Shown here piece by piece: positions 9,044-15,978 of a stretch of DNA of 39,598 bases. The stretch is from Longimicrobiaceae bacterium (lineage in GTDB: Bacteria; Gemmatimonadota; Gemmatimonadetes; Longimicrobiales; Longimicrobiaceae), in the NCBI GenBank assembly GCA_030146875.1, contig JASLAX010000194.1, positions 1 through 39,598 on the forward strand, written 5' to 3'. The notes below the pieces were generated by a model that worked only from the letters and a program-made list of their open reading frames with translations, did not search any database and had not been told where the DNA came from. Position numbers and translations under genes: made by a program. Position 1 is the stretch's first letter; the number at the start of each line of letters is the position of its first letter.

Positions 9044-9243
9044 ATGTTGAAGCAGAACAAGGAGATGCAGCAGACTTGAGTTTCCCAGCGGTCGCCTGGG
9101 TTCCGGCCTCCCGAGTGCCGACGCATCGTCTCACGTCGTACATATAAACACAAGAGACGCCACAATACGGAACGCATGTTGCCTGACGCCCCGACCGTTG
9201 CTTTACCCTGGTCCCATCAACGCCGCTTTCCTGGAGCCGGTCG

Positions 9244-10212
9244 ATGCCGCTCGCGCCCGCCGCCGTCCTGAGCCTCCTCCTCGTGCTGGGCTGCGCACCC
9301 GCACGGCAGGCGGAAGGGTGCGTGGCACCCTCGCCGGCGGCGACGCGGGAAGATGTGCGGCGCGCCGAGCAAGCCTGTTCACAGGCGCGAGATCGGTGGT
9401 CGGCCCTCTTCGGGGTGCCGGCGCCGGCGCTGCGGCTGCGCCTGGACACCGCGGCGAGGGTGCGGGCCGAGGGGGCGGGGGCCGATCGCGTCCTGGTCTG
9501 GCCCGCGGAAGCCACCCTCCGCCGCCTGGCCGGCGAGCTGGGGATGACGTCGCGGGAGGCGGACGCCTTCGTCGAGCGGCAGTGGCGGGACGTGTTGCCG
9601 CATGAAATGGGTCACCAGATGCTGAGCGTCCACCTCTATCCCGGCCGGGTGGAGTTCCCGGGGGAGTACGCGACTCCACTCCCCGACTGGCTGGACGAAG
9701 GGACGGCGGCGTGGATGGAGTCGGACGGGCTGCGCGCTGGTCGCCGTGCCCGGCTCGGGAGTGAGGCGCCCCCGCTCCGCGACGTGCTGTCAGCCGCGCA
9801 CCCGCAGAGCGCGGCGTTCGCCCGCGGCACCGCGGAGGGATGGAGCCGCACAGTCACCGAGACCTTCCCGTGCATGGCGGACTGCCCCGTGGGCGCCGGG
9901 CTGACCACCCTGCGGGTCGTGCGCCGGGTCGCCCCCGACGGACGGGTGCGGTCGGACACCACGCGCATACCGGGCCGCCCGCCCGCCGCTCCCGCCGTGG
10001 ACGCCCTCTTCTACGAATCGTCGCTCGCCGCGCTGGAATACCTGCGCGAGCGGGGCGGAGCGGACGCGGTCCGCGCGCTGGCGGAGCGGCTCCGCGACGA
10101 CCCGGCGGTAGCCCCGCTGGCGAACCTGCCCGGAATGCCGGGCGACGCCGCCGCGCTCGAGCGAGGGTGGCGCGAATGGCTGGCCGGGAGCGGCGCCCCG
10201 CGGCGTCGCTGA
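9244..10212 (+). CDS. Lipoprotein, putative zinc metalloprotease (HExxH...WLDEG)
   Basis: The 322-residue protein starts with a lipoprotein signal peptide (LSLLLVLGC, lipid-modified Cys at residue 17), so it should be anchored in an envelope membrane. It has a zinc motif H120-E-M-G-H124, and 28 residues after the second histidine the segment WLDEGTAAWMES provides a glutamate (E152) as third ligand. This is the gluzincin arrangement seen in peptidase MA-like domains. The C-terminal half has two further cysteines (FPCMADCP) and a helical tail that fits the same fold. Substrate unknown. It opens a region of exported proteins, 144 bases before the first of the twin secreted proteins, and could process them; that is speculation from position. 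Confidence 0.7.
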   Translation: MPLAPAAVLSLLLVLGCAPARQAEGCVAPSPAATREDVRRAEQACSQARDRWSALFGVPAPALRLRLDTAARVRAEGAGADRVLVWPAEATLRRLAGELGMTSREADAFVERQWRDVLPHEMGHQMLSVHLYPGRVEFPGEYATPLPDWLDEGTAAWMESDGLRAGRRARLGSEAPPLRDVLSAAHPQSAAFARGTAEGWSRTVTETFPCMADCPVGAGLTTLRVVRRVAPDGRVRSDTTRIPGRPPAAPAVDALFYESSLAALEYLRERGGADAVRALAERLRDDPAVAPLANLPGMPGDAAALERGWREWLAGSGAPRRR

Positions 10213-10356
10213 CCTGCACGACGAACCAACGGTCGGCCCGGCGCCCCCGTGCCGGAGCCGGCCCGACGCACCGCGGCGGAACCCCGTCGCGTGTCCCGTG
10301 GCCTCGCCGCGGAACGCCCCCACGTCCGCCCCCGGGCGGACCACACCGGAGGTCCC

Positions 10357-10644
10357 ATGAAGGGATTCACCAGCCGGACCATCGCCGCTACCCTCGCGCT
10401 CACCCTGAGCGCCGGTGCCCTCTACGCCGAGGCCACCGACTGCTCCCAAAACCTGACGGGCGCCCAGACGGGAATGAGCTACACGCTGATCGGGCAGAGC
10501 GAGGTGACGTACACGGTGAACGCCGGCGTGAGCGCCGGGGTCGAGGCCGGCGGCGAGTACTCGGAGACGATCAACAAGGGCTACTACCAGGGCTCGGACG
10601 GCCGCATCGTCGCCGTCAACTGCTCGACCCTGGCGGTGATGTAG
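10357..10644 (+). CDS. Small secreted protein, twin A
   Basis: The 95-residue protein has a clear signal peptide (KGFTSRTIAATLALTLSAG, cleavage probably at ALYA|EA). The mature part is about 72 residues with two cysteines, one near each end (TDC and VNC), and a central segment YTLIGQSEVTYTVNAGVSAG followed by a Gly-rich stretch and NKGYYQG. I do not recognise the family. The next gene encodes a paralogue of exactly the same length; 49 of the 72 mature positions are identical by my ungapped count. The conserved cysteine pair suggests one disulfide. Start ATG at 10357 is preceded by GGAGG (10348-10352); longer in-frame starts lack this. A DsbA-like oxidoreductase lies three genes downstream. 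Confidence 0.75.
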   Translation: MKGFTSRTIAATLALTLSAGALYAEATDCSQNLTGAQTGMSYTLIGQSEVTYTVNAGVSAGVEAGGEYSETINKGYYQGSDGRIVAVNCSTLAVM

Positions 10645-10655
10645 AACCGCGACGG

Positions 10656-10688
10656 GCCGGGACACCCGCGCGGTGCGGGCGTCCCGGC
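10656..10688 (+). terminator. Strong hairpin between the twin genes
   Basis: GCCGGGAC (10656-10663) pairs with GTCCCGGC (10681-10688), and inside it CCCGC pairs with GCGGG. A second hairpin CCGGCGGC/GCCGCCGG follows at 10711-10731. There is no U-tract. The pair may terminate or, more likely, adjust relative expression or protect the twin A mRNA. Confidence 0.5.
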
Positions 10689-10774
10689 GGGCGCGGCCAC
10701 GGCCGCGCCTCCGGCGGCAATCCGCCGCCGGGGGGCTCACCCCCGCTCCGGGGGAAACGAAGCGAGGAGTCGTC

Positions 10775-11062
10775 ATGAAGAGCATCACCCGCCGCTCCGC
10801 CGCCGCCGCCCTCGGCCTGCTCGTGGCCACCGGGACCCTGCTCGCCGAGGCGAGCGACTGTTACAGCAGCGTGATCGGTAACCAGACGGGGAACACCTAC
10901 ACGCTGATCGGCCAGAGCGAGGTGACGGTGACGGTGAACGCCGGCGTGAGCGCGGGGATCGAGGCCGGCGGCGAGTACCAGGAGACGTTCAACAAGGGCT
11001 ATTACCGGGGCGAGGACGGAAAGACCTACACGCTGAATTGCTCCACCATGACGTTCATGTAA
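10775..11062 (+). CDS. Small secreted protein, twin B
   Basis: The 95-residue paralogue of the preceding gene has a signal peptide (hydrophobic core AAAALGLLVATGTLL, probable cleavage at LLA|EA). The two cysteines are conserved (SDC and LNC) and so is the central block YTLIGQSEVTVTVNAGVSAG. Differences are concentrated just after the first Cys and at the last ten residues. The duplication is tandem and recent enough to leave no gap in the alignment. Start ATG at 10775 has GAGGAG at 10763-10768. It lies 68 bases before the propeller lipoprotein gene and is followed by a hairpin. The function is unknown; predicted beta-rich, exported and disulfide-bonded. Confidence 0.78.
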   Translation: MKSITRRSAAAALGLLVATGTLLAEASDCYSSVIGNQTGNTYTLIGQSEVTVTVNAGVSAGIEAGGEYQETFNKGYYRGEDGKTYTLNCSTMTFM

Positions 11063-11075
11063 ACCCCGCGCCCGT

Positions 11076-11098
11076 CCGCACCCCGCTGGGGGGTGCGG
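11076..11098 (+). terminator. Hairpin after twin B
   Basis: CCGCACCCC (11076-11084) pairs perfectly with GGGGTGCGG (11090-11098) across a five-base loop. No U-tract follows; it may be partial or act as an mRNA 3' stabiliser. Confidence 0.45.
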
Positions 11099-11130
11099 GC
11101 GGCGACCCCGCTTCTCAACCCGGAGTCACC

Positions 11131-12159
11131 ATGCGCCAGCGTCCGCCCCCCGCTCTCTTGCTCCTGCCCCTGGTTGCCGCCTGCGGCGCGGGTGCGGGCC
11201 CCGATACCCCCTCCATGCGCATCCTGGACCGGGCGCTCACCGCCGCGGCCTCCAGCGTGGCGGCCGACACCTCGCTCGGCAGCGAGGCCGGGTTCTACAA
11301 ACCCACCGACCTGCGCTTCCTGGGCGATTCTCTGGCGCTGCTGGAGAGCCAGGGCTCGCGCGTCGTGGTGCTGGGTCCCGACGGGCGCCCGGGGCGGACG
11401 GTGGGGAAGGAGGGCTCCGGCCCCGGCGAGCTGGAGACGCCGTGGAACCTGGCGGTGTGGAACGGCCAGCTCGTGGTGAGCGACCTGACCAACGCGCGGG
11501 TCACCTTCTTCGGGCGCGACGGCAGGGCCACGCGCACGGTGCGCCTGGCCGACGGTGCCGCCTCGTTCGACGTGGGCGCGGACGGCACCCTCTACACGAC
11601 CAGCGGGTCCCGCGAGCACTACCTGCAGGCCGTCGACCCGGCGGGCACCGCGCGCGCGTTCGCCCCGCGCCCCCTGGACCTGTACGGGAAGGGCGACATC
11701 GTCCGGAAGCGCCCCGCGGGCGCCGGCCGCGAGCTGGTGGTGGTGACGGACGACGCAGTGCACGTGTTCGACAACCAGGTCGGCGTGCTGGTGAAGTACG
11801 ACCTGTCCGGCAAGCGCCTGCTCACCCGCTCCCTTCCGCCCGAGATCCTGCGCGAGCTGAACGCCGACCGCGCGCTGGCCGCTAAGGACTTCGGCGGCGG
11901 GTCCGGCGCCGGGATCCCGCTGGCCAAGGACCTCACGGTCACGGACCAGGGCCAGCTCTTCCTCTTCTTCCCCGCCAGCCGGCTCTTCGGGCTGCTGGTG
12001 GACCCGGCGGGGTACGACGCCCGGCCGCTCCGCCTTCCACGGGCGAAGGAGGAGTCGCGGCCGCTCTACGCCGCCTCGCACGCCATCATGCGGCGGAGCC
12101 ACGTCTACCTATTCCACGCCGACTACTTGAGTGTGCATGCCCTGCGGGAGACGCCCTGA
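11131..12159 (+). CDS. Beta-propeller lipoprotein (6-bladed type)
   Basis: The 342-residue protein has a lipoprotein signal peptide (ALLLLPLVAAC). Its body shows the repeated NHL/6-bladed propeller pattern: PTDLRFLGDSLALLE..RVVVLGPDGR, GPGELETPWNLAVWNGQLVVSD..NARVTFFGRDGR, then DVGADGTLYTT, and a late VTDQGQLFLFFPASRLFGLLV. Each is a blade of the form 'position-value-display, then a DxxGR turn'. Such propellers bind partners or ligands and are usually not enzymes. Start ATG at 11131 is preceded by CGGAG (11121-11125). The stop overlaps the ATG of the DsbA-like gene by one base, which ties the two in one translational unit. A second propeller gene of similar size occurs at 14624. Confidence 0.82.
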   Translation: MRQRPPPALLLLPLVAACGAGAGPDTPSMRILDRALTAAASSVAADTSLGSEAGFYKPTDLRFLGDSLALLESQGSRVVVLGPDGRPGRTVGKEGSGPGELETPWNLAVWNGQLVVSDLTNARVTFFGRDGRATRTVRLADGAASFDVGADGTLYTTSGSREHYLQAVDPAGTARAFAPRPLDLYGKGDIVRKRPAGAGRELVVVTDDAVHVFDNQVGVLVKYDLSGKRLLTRSLPPEILRELNADRALAAKDFGGGSGAGIPLAKDLTVTDQGQLFLFFPASRLFGLLVDPAGYDARPLRLPRAKEESRPLYAASHAIMRRSHVYLFHADYLSVHALRETP

Positions 12160-12830
12160 TGGCGCGTGGCGCCCGCTGGTTCACCCGCGTCACGCTGGGT
12201 GCGCTGGGCGCCGCCGCGCTCGCCACGGCGGCGGCGGTGGCGGCGCCGCGGGTCCTGGGTCCCCGCGTGGAGCCACTGACGCCCGCGGTGCGCGAGGCCG
12301 TGCGCGGCGCCGGCATGTCCGCCGGCCCGGCGCGCGGTGCGGTGATGGTCAGCGTCTACGGCGCGTACCAGTGCGACCACTGCCGGCGCCTGCACCGCGA
12401 GGTGGAGGGGGAGCTGCTGCGCCTGGCCCGCGAGGGGCGCATCCGCCTGTCGTACGTGCACGCGCCCCTCTGGGCGTACCGGCGCGGGCCCGAAGCCGCG
12501 GCCGCGGCGTACTGCGCGGAGGAGCAGGGCGCCGGGTGGGAGATGCACGGCCGCCTCTTCCGCGCTCCCGCGGAGTGGAGCTCGGGAGACCCGCCGCAGC
12601 CCCGCTTCGCGGCCTACGCGGCGGAGCTGGGCCTGGACTCGGCGGCGCTGGGGACCTGCCTGCGCCTTGGCGACGCCGCGCCGATGGTGGCGCGGGACCT
12701 CCGCTCGGCCGACCGGCTAGGCGTGGACCGCCTGCCCATGGTGGTCGTGAACGGCAGCTTGGTCACGCCGCGCCGCTCCCCGCGGGAGCTGCTCACTCAC
12801 GTGGAGCGGGAGATCTTGCGCGGCCGGTGA
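12159..12830 (+). CDS. DsbA-family thiol-disulfide oxidoreductase, exported
   Basis: The 223-residue protein has an N-terminal hydrophobic segment (about residues 9-30) that is a signal peptide or membrane anchor, so it acts outside the cytoplasm. The thioredoxin-fold domain carries the active site C72-D-H-C75 in VYGAYQCDHC. It ends with the usual substrate-binding loop, here DRLPMVVVNGSLV, whose Pro is the likely cis-proline. The domain between is the all-helical insertion of DsbA-like proteins (AAYCAEEQGAGWEMHGRLF). Two extra cysteines, in AAYC and GTC, could form a structural disulfide. It should oxidise or isomerise cysteines in exported proteins; the twin secreted proteins and the Cys-rich protein nearby are candidates. 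It is the last gene before convergent transcription. Confidence 0.85.
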   Translation: MARGARWFTRVTLGALGAAALATAAAVAAPRVLGPRVEPLTPAVREAVRGAGMSAGPARGAVMVSVYGAYQCDHCRRLHREVEGELLRLAREGRIRLSYVHAPLWAYRRGPEAAAAAYCAEEQGAGWEMHGRLFRAPAEWSSGDPPQPRFAAYAAELGLDSAALGTCLRLGDAAPMVARDLRSADRLGVDRLPMVVVNGSLVTPRRSPRELLTHVEREILRGR

Positions 12831-12847
12831 GGGTGCTCCGGCGAGTG

Positions 12848-12933
12848 GTCGCCCGGCGCGAGCCGAGCACGCGGAGGGGTGTCAAAGCCCTCCGCACCGC
12901 GGCCCCGCTCCCTCTTACGAGGGGGCGGGGCCG
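12848..12933. repeat. Dispersed two-hairpin repeat, copy 2 (bidirectional terminator)
   Basis: The first 33 bases are identical to copy 1 at 8577. Hairpin one is GCGGAGGG/CCCTCCGC, with a different loop from copy 1. Hairpin two, 12900-12933, has arms CGGCCCCGC and GCGGGGCCG. It sits between the DsbA-like gene (plus) and the double-glycine peptide gene (minus), where it could terminate both. Confidence 0.75.
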
Positions 12934-13006
12934 TTCGTACGTCGCGCGCAGTGGCGAGCGGCCGGGCTGGAACGCCACGCTCACCTGCGGCGTGGCGCGA
13001 AGCCCG

Positions 13007-13153
13007 TCAGTTGACGATCTGCTCGACCACCGGCGCGGTGATCGTGACCACCATGACGATGGCCGTCACGATGAACGGGAGGCTGCCGCCGTCGATGCTG
13101 CGCGCCTGGTCGGCCGTGAGCTCCTGCACGGAATCGATCGAGAGGTTCTGCAT
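13007..13153 (-). CDS. Double-glycine leader peptide (bacteriocin-like)
   Basis: The 48-residue peptide has a leader of the class II bacteriocin/ComC type: MQNLSIDSVQELTADQ, then ARSIDGG. Hydrophobic residues at the expected spacing and a terminal Gly-Gly mark it as a substrate for a C39-peptidase ABC exporter. The core after GG (about 25 residues) is strongly hydrophobic, starting SLPFIVTAIVMVV and ending VEQIVN, and should insert in a membrane. It has no cysteine. On the minus strand GAGGAA (13161-13166) lies 7 bases before the ATG, and a good promoter lies 130 bases upstream. No C39 transporter or immunity gene is in the window. It is the only minus-strand gene in the exported-protein region. 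Confidence 0.75.
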   Translation of the reverse strand: MQNLSIDSVQELTADQARSIDGGSLPFIVTAIVMVVTITAPVVEQIVN

Positions 13154-13280
13154 GGATTCGTTCCTCGGGTTGGATGGGGGAACCGTCCGGCGCCGATGGC
13201 CGGGCGGGCGCCTGGGAGGGCGCAGCCGTTCGCATGTGGCCGTGCATGAAGGCTCCGCGGAGGCCGCTGAGCCGTACGCT

Positions 13281-13309
13281 AACATAAGACGACAGAAAAC
13301 ACGCTGCAA
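13281..13309 (-). promoter_or_regulatory. Promoter of the double-glycine peptide gene
   Basis: On the minus strand TTGCAG (13304-13309), 17 bases, TATGTT (13281-13286) matches a housekeeping promoter. The expected transcript starts near 13274 with a leader of about 120 bases. The AT content here is visibly higher than in the flanks. Confidence 0.65.
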
Positions 13310-13375
13310 CCCGCCGCGTCGGCGAGTGGCGCACGAAAGAGTCGCATCCGGCGCTCGTAGCCGCGCCACCGGAGG

Positions 13376-13852
13376 GTGGCGCTGGTCGAGCGCCCGGCCG
13401 ACGCGGACGTGGTGCGCGTGCGCGTGAAGCGGCCGGGCGCGGGCCTGTCGTCCGACATCCGGCTGCCGTCCGCGTCCCTTCCGCTCCCGCCGGAGGAGGT
13501 GCGGGATACGGTGAAGCGGCTCGCTGACGAGATGCTCCCCGATGCCCCGGATGCCGAGGCGATCGTGCGAGCCGCGCTCTTCGTTCCGCGCCTCCGCCCC
13601 TCGGTGACGAACGCGGTCGCCGGACGCGACGGAACGCTCTGGCTCCGGCGGGAGGACTCGCGCGGAGAGAGCGTGCGGTGGACGGTGCTGTCGCCCGTCG
13701 GCGCCGTCCTGGGAGACGTCGAGGCCCCGGCGAGCCTGCGGATCATGGAGGCGGAGCGCGAGCGAGTCTGGGGCTTTGATGTGGACGCCGCAGGCGGGGT
13801 CTCGCTCGCGGTCCATAAGGTCCGGCGTGAGCCGAGCACCCGGAAGGAATGA
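13376..13852 (+). pseudogene. Remnant of a 6-bladed propeller gene (C-terminal end)
   Basis: The 158-residue frame starts with GTG directly after GGAGG, but an in-frame TAG stands only 18 bases before it and no signal peptide is present. The C-terminal 90 residues have the usual last-blade pattern of bacterial 6-bladed propellers: NAVAGRDGTLWLRRED, WTVLSPVGAVLGDVEAP, then VWGFDVDAAGGVSLAVHKVR. Thus the signal peptide and at least four blades are missing. I read it as a decayed copy of the propeller genes on either side; a short functional gene is possible but less likely. Its last codons lie in a worn copy of the two-hairpin repeat. Confidence 0.6.
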
Positions 13853-13866
13853 CGCTCCTCCGCACC
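13822..13866 (+). repeat. Dispersed repeat, degenerate copy 3
   Basis: GGCGTGAGCCGAGCAC and CTCCGCACC at the two ends match the first half of copies 1 and 2 (GGCGCGAGCCGAGCAC...CTCCGCACC), with changes between that destroy the hairpin. The second hairpin is absent. Confidence 0.55.
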
Positions 13867-14103
13867 AAAGGCATCGCGCTACCGGTCGGCCGCTTGTTTG
13901 TGCTTGCACCTGTCGCGCGGGGGCGGTACGGTCTCCGCCCGCTCCCGCGGCGGGATGGTGTCACGATCAACAGGCTTGTGGAATCGCGCTTAAGGTGACA
14001 TTCTCTATGTGCGGCTCTGGCGAGTGCTGCACCGCTGCGACCGTGTGTGCCAGCCCCGGCTTTCCATGCCGGTCGCTCCCCACCTCCAGCTCGGAGGTCG
14101 TTC

Positions 14104-14598
14104 ATGGGCTCGCTTCCTCTCTCCCTTTCGCGGTTCACGGCTCCCTGTCTGCTGTCCCTCGCTGTTCTGCTCGGCGCAGCCTCGCCGGACTCGCTCTCCG
14201 CCCAGGGCGGGGGAGTCGACAACCCGAGCTGCGCCGCCTGTACCGATCCGAGCACCTGCGCCCGCGTGGGGCGGAGCGGGTCTACGGGGTGCAGCATCAA
14301 GGCGGGTCAGGCGTGCACGGAAGAGCTCGGCTTCTGCATCATCGTCTCGTCGATGGCCATGCGCGACCTGGGGATAGACCGCTCGCGGGTCCTACGTGTC
14401 CAGATGGAGGGCGGGGGGGTGGACCTGATGCCGGTGGGTGGAGGGCGCTACGCGGCGTGGAGCTGCTCTGGCGAGCTGCTCCACGTCGCACAGCGGACGC
14501 GCGACGGGCGGATGGTGCGGCTGGCGGTAGAGCCCCTCAGGGACCGGTACCGCTACCGCCGACTCGTTGCGCGTCGGAGCGCGCCGCGCGCGGCATGA
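14104..14598 (+). CDS. Cys-rich secreted protein of unknown family
   Basis: The 164-residue protein has a signal peptide (FTAPCLLSLAVLLGAASP, probable cleavage at LSA|QG). Just after it comes a cluster of six cysteines in about 40 residues: SCAACTDPSTC, STGCSIKAGQAC, GFC. A seventh stands in the later segment AAWSCSG. The remaining part is beta-like with basic residues at the end (RYRYRRLVARR). I do not recognise it. Start ATG at 14104 is preceded by GGAGG (14093-14097). An in-frame start at 14047 would put 19 residues ahead of the signal peptide and is unlikely. It is 25 bases before the second propeller gene, repeating the order 'small secreted Cys protein, propeller' seen at 10.3-12.2 kb. 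Confidence 0.7.
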   Translation: MGSLPLSLSRFTAPCLLSLAVLLGAASPDSLSAQGGGVDNPSCAACTDPSTCARVGRSGSTGCSIKAGQACTEELGFCIIVSSMAMRDLGIDRSRVLRVQMEGGGVDLMPVGGGRYAAWSCSGELLHVAQRTRDGRMVRLAVEPLRDRYRYRRLVARRSAPRAA

Positions 14599-14623
14599 GA
14601 TCCACGCGCGCGGAGGAACGGTG

Positions 14624-15673
14624 ATGCGCAGGCGGATGCTCGCCGCTGGAGCGCTGGTCGCCCTGCTCGCCGGCGGCAGTCTGGTGGCGCGGCGCGTGGC
14701 CGACCGAGTCGCGCCCACCGCGGCTCGCGCCCACGCAGGCGCAGCCGATGGAACGGTCGACGTGCGCGAGCGGTGGGCGGCGCGCGCGGCGGGGCTGGAG
14801 CTGTCCGTCGTCGCGGGGATGGCGGAAGCCGCCGACGGATCGATCTGGATCTCCGACGGGATGCTGAAGACGGTCCTGAGGGTCGACGCCGACGGCCGGG
14901 GTGGTGGGGTCGTCGCCCGGAGCGGCGATGGGCCCGGCGAGGTGGCCTCGCCGTCGCGGATGGCGGCGCTGCCGGACGGGGGCGTGGCTCTCATCGACAT
15001 GGGGCGCACCGCCATCCACCTGTTCGGCGCCGACGGCAAGTTCTCGCGCAGCGTGCAGATGGAGGAGATCGTCACGAACCCCAAGGGCTTCGTGGTGCTG
15101 CCTTCCGGCGAGATGGTGGTGAGCGGCGGCCTCTACTCCGACGCGCCGGGCGCCGTGCACGTCTTCGGACCCGACGGTCGCATCCGCCGGAGCTTCCATC
15201 CCCGGCCGGTCACCCGGGATCCGCGGGCCGCGCAACTGGTCGCGGGCGGGGCGCTCGCGCTCCACGGTGGAAGGCTCCTGGTGTCCCAGGCCGCCCCCCA
15301 TCGCCTGGTGTCGTACGGCCTGGGCGGCGGGAGCGGGACGGAGCTCGCCACCGATCCCTCGCTGGTGCCGCCGATGGGGGACGAGTTCATCCGCATCGAG
15401 GGCCGGTACCGGGTGTTCGACTGGTACTTCAAGCAGTCGCGCGGCGTGTTCCCGCTCCCCGGGGGCCGCATCCTGAACGTCGTGTGGGACCGGAAGGCGA
15501 GCCGCTCCGTCTGGGAGGTGTACACCGCGGCGGGGAAGCTGTCCACGCGCCGCATCCTCCCCCGCGCCTACGAGCCGTGGGCCATGACGCGCGACGGCGA
15601 CGTGCTGGCCTCGTACACGGACCCCGAGACGGACGAGCCGGTCGTGGCGCGGCTGGCGGTGTCGGTGCGCTGA
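14624..15673 (+). CDS. Exported 6-bladed beta-propeller protein
   Basis: The 349-residue protein begins with RRRMLAAGALVALLAGGSLV, an uncleaved anchor or signal peptide without a lipobox. Propeller blades are visible: GMAEAADGSIWISD..KTVLRVDADGR, GPGEVASPSRMAALPDGGVALID, AIHLFGADGKFSRS, GFVVLPSGEMVVSG, HVFGPDGRIRRSF, and the last WEVYTAAGKLSTRRI. The GDGPGE motif after the first blade matches GSGPGE in the first propeller (11131), so the two are homologous. Start ATG at 14624 has GGAGGA at 14612-14617; a GTG one codon earlier is an alternative. It forms a pair with the Cys-rich gene. The likely role is recognition or scaffolding outside the cytoplasm. Confidence 0.78.
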   Translation: MRRRMLAAGALVALLAGGSLVARRVADRVAPTAARAHAGAADGTVDVRERWAARAAGLELSVVAGMAEAADGSIWISDGMLKTVLRVDADGRGGGVVARSGDGPGEVASPSRMAALPDGGVALIDMGRTAIHLFGADGKFSRSVQMEEIVTNPKGFVVLPSGEMVVSGGLYSDAPGAVHVFGPDGRIRRSFHPRPVTRDPRAAQLVAGGALALHGGRLLVSQAAPHRLVSYGLGGGSGTELATDPSLVPPMGDEFIRIEGRYRVFDWYFKQSRGVFPLPGGRILNVVWDRKASRSVWEVYTAAGKLSTRRILPRAYEPWAMTRDGDVLASYTDPETDEPVVARLAVSVR

Positions 15674-15700
15674 GGCGAGCGGACGGCGGAGGCCTGCCGG

Positions 15701-15730
15701 TTGCCCCGGCGAACCTCCAAGGGCTAGATT
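15701..15730 (+). promoter_or_regulatory. Promoter upstream of the small membrane ORF and thrS
   Basis: TTGCCC (15701-15706), 18 bases, TAGATT (15725-15730). The -10 hexamer TAGATT is the same as upstream of infC, dxs and the second RiPP-like precursor. Confidence 0.6.
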
Positions 15731-15811
15731 ACGGACACAATCCGGCGGCGGCGCCCGAGCAGGGGCAGCCGCCGCTTCGTTTCCCCAGAGGGCGGCGGAC
15801 GGACGACGACC

Positions 15812-15928
15812 ATGGCGCGCAGGGACGATTCCGCGAACGACGGCGAGCACTCGCTGCTGCCGTGGATCCTGCTCGGCCTCGTGCTGGCCGCGTCCATCGT
15901 CTCGTTCTTCGTCCTCACCCCACGTTGA
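15812..15928 (+). CDS. Single-span small membrane protein, 38 residues
   Basis: A short frame encodes a charged head (ARRDDSANDGEH), then a 19-22 residue hydrophobic helix (LLPWILLGLVLAASIVSFFV), and ends LTPR. The Arg/Asp head and the clean single span look like a real small membrane protein rather than chance. It lies between the TAGATT promoter and thrS, 50 bases before the thrS ATG, so it would be the first gene of the thrS transcript. The ribosome binding site is poor. I do not know a function. Confidence 0.55.
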   Translation: MARRDDSANDGEHSLLPWILLGLVLAASIVSFFVLTPR

Positions 15929-15978
15929 GGCCGGCGGCCGCCCGTTCGTAGGGGCGATCCGGCCGAAAGGCAATCCAG

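Larger units (their letters stand above)
8668..9243. other. Non-coding interval between groEL and the lipoprotein protease gene
   Basis: I see no credible gene in these 576 bases; open frames here are low-complexity translations of GC-rich DNA on both strands. Three things can be read: a run of five G-tracts at 8850-8870, a GCACCA-N3-TGGTGC palindrome at 8975-8989, and a weak sigma54-like element at 9028-9043. The last 130 bases are less GC-rich than the surroundings and are the probable leader of the protease gene. Confidence 0.6.

Noticed and set aside
13776..14624. 282-codon plus-strand frame overlapping the Cys-rich secreted gene
   Set aside because: After its first 60 codons it is an out-of-frame reading of the Cys-rich gene and has Arg/Gly/Ala-rich composition. 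A peptide starting MCGSGECC at 14008 is tempting but has no ribosome binding site or leader.
15731..15978. T-box riboswitch before thrS
   Set aside because: No conserved T-box sequence or specifier loop could be found, and the space is partly filled by a small ORF.
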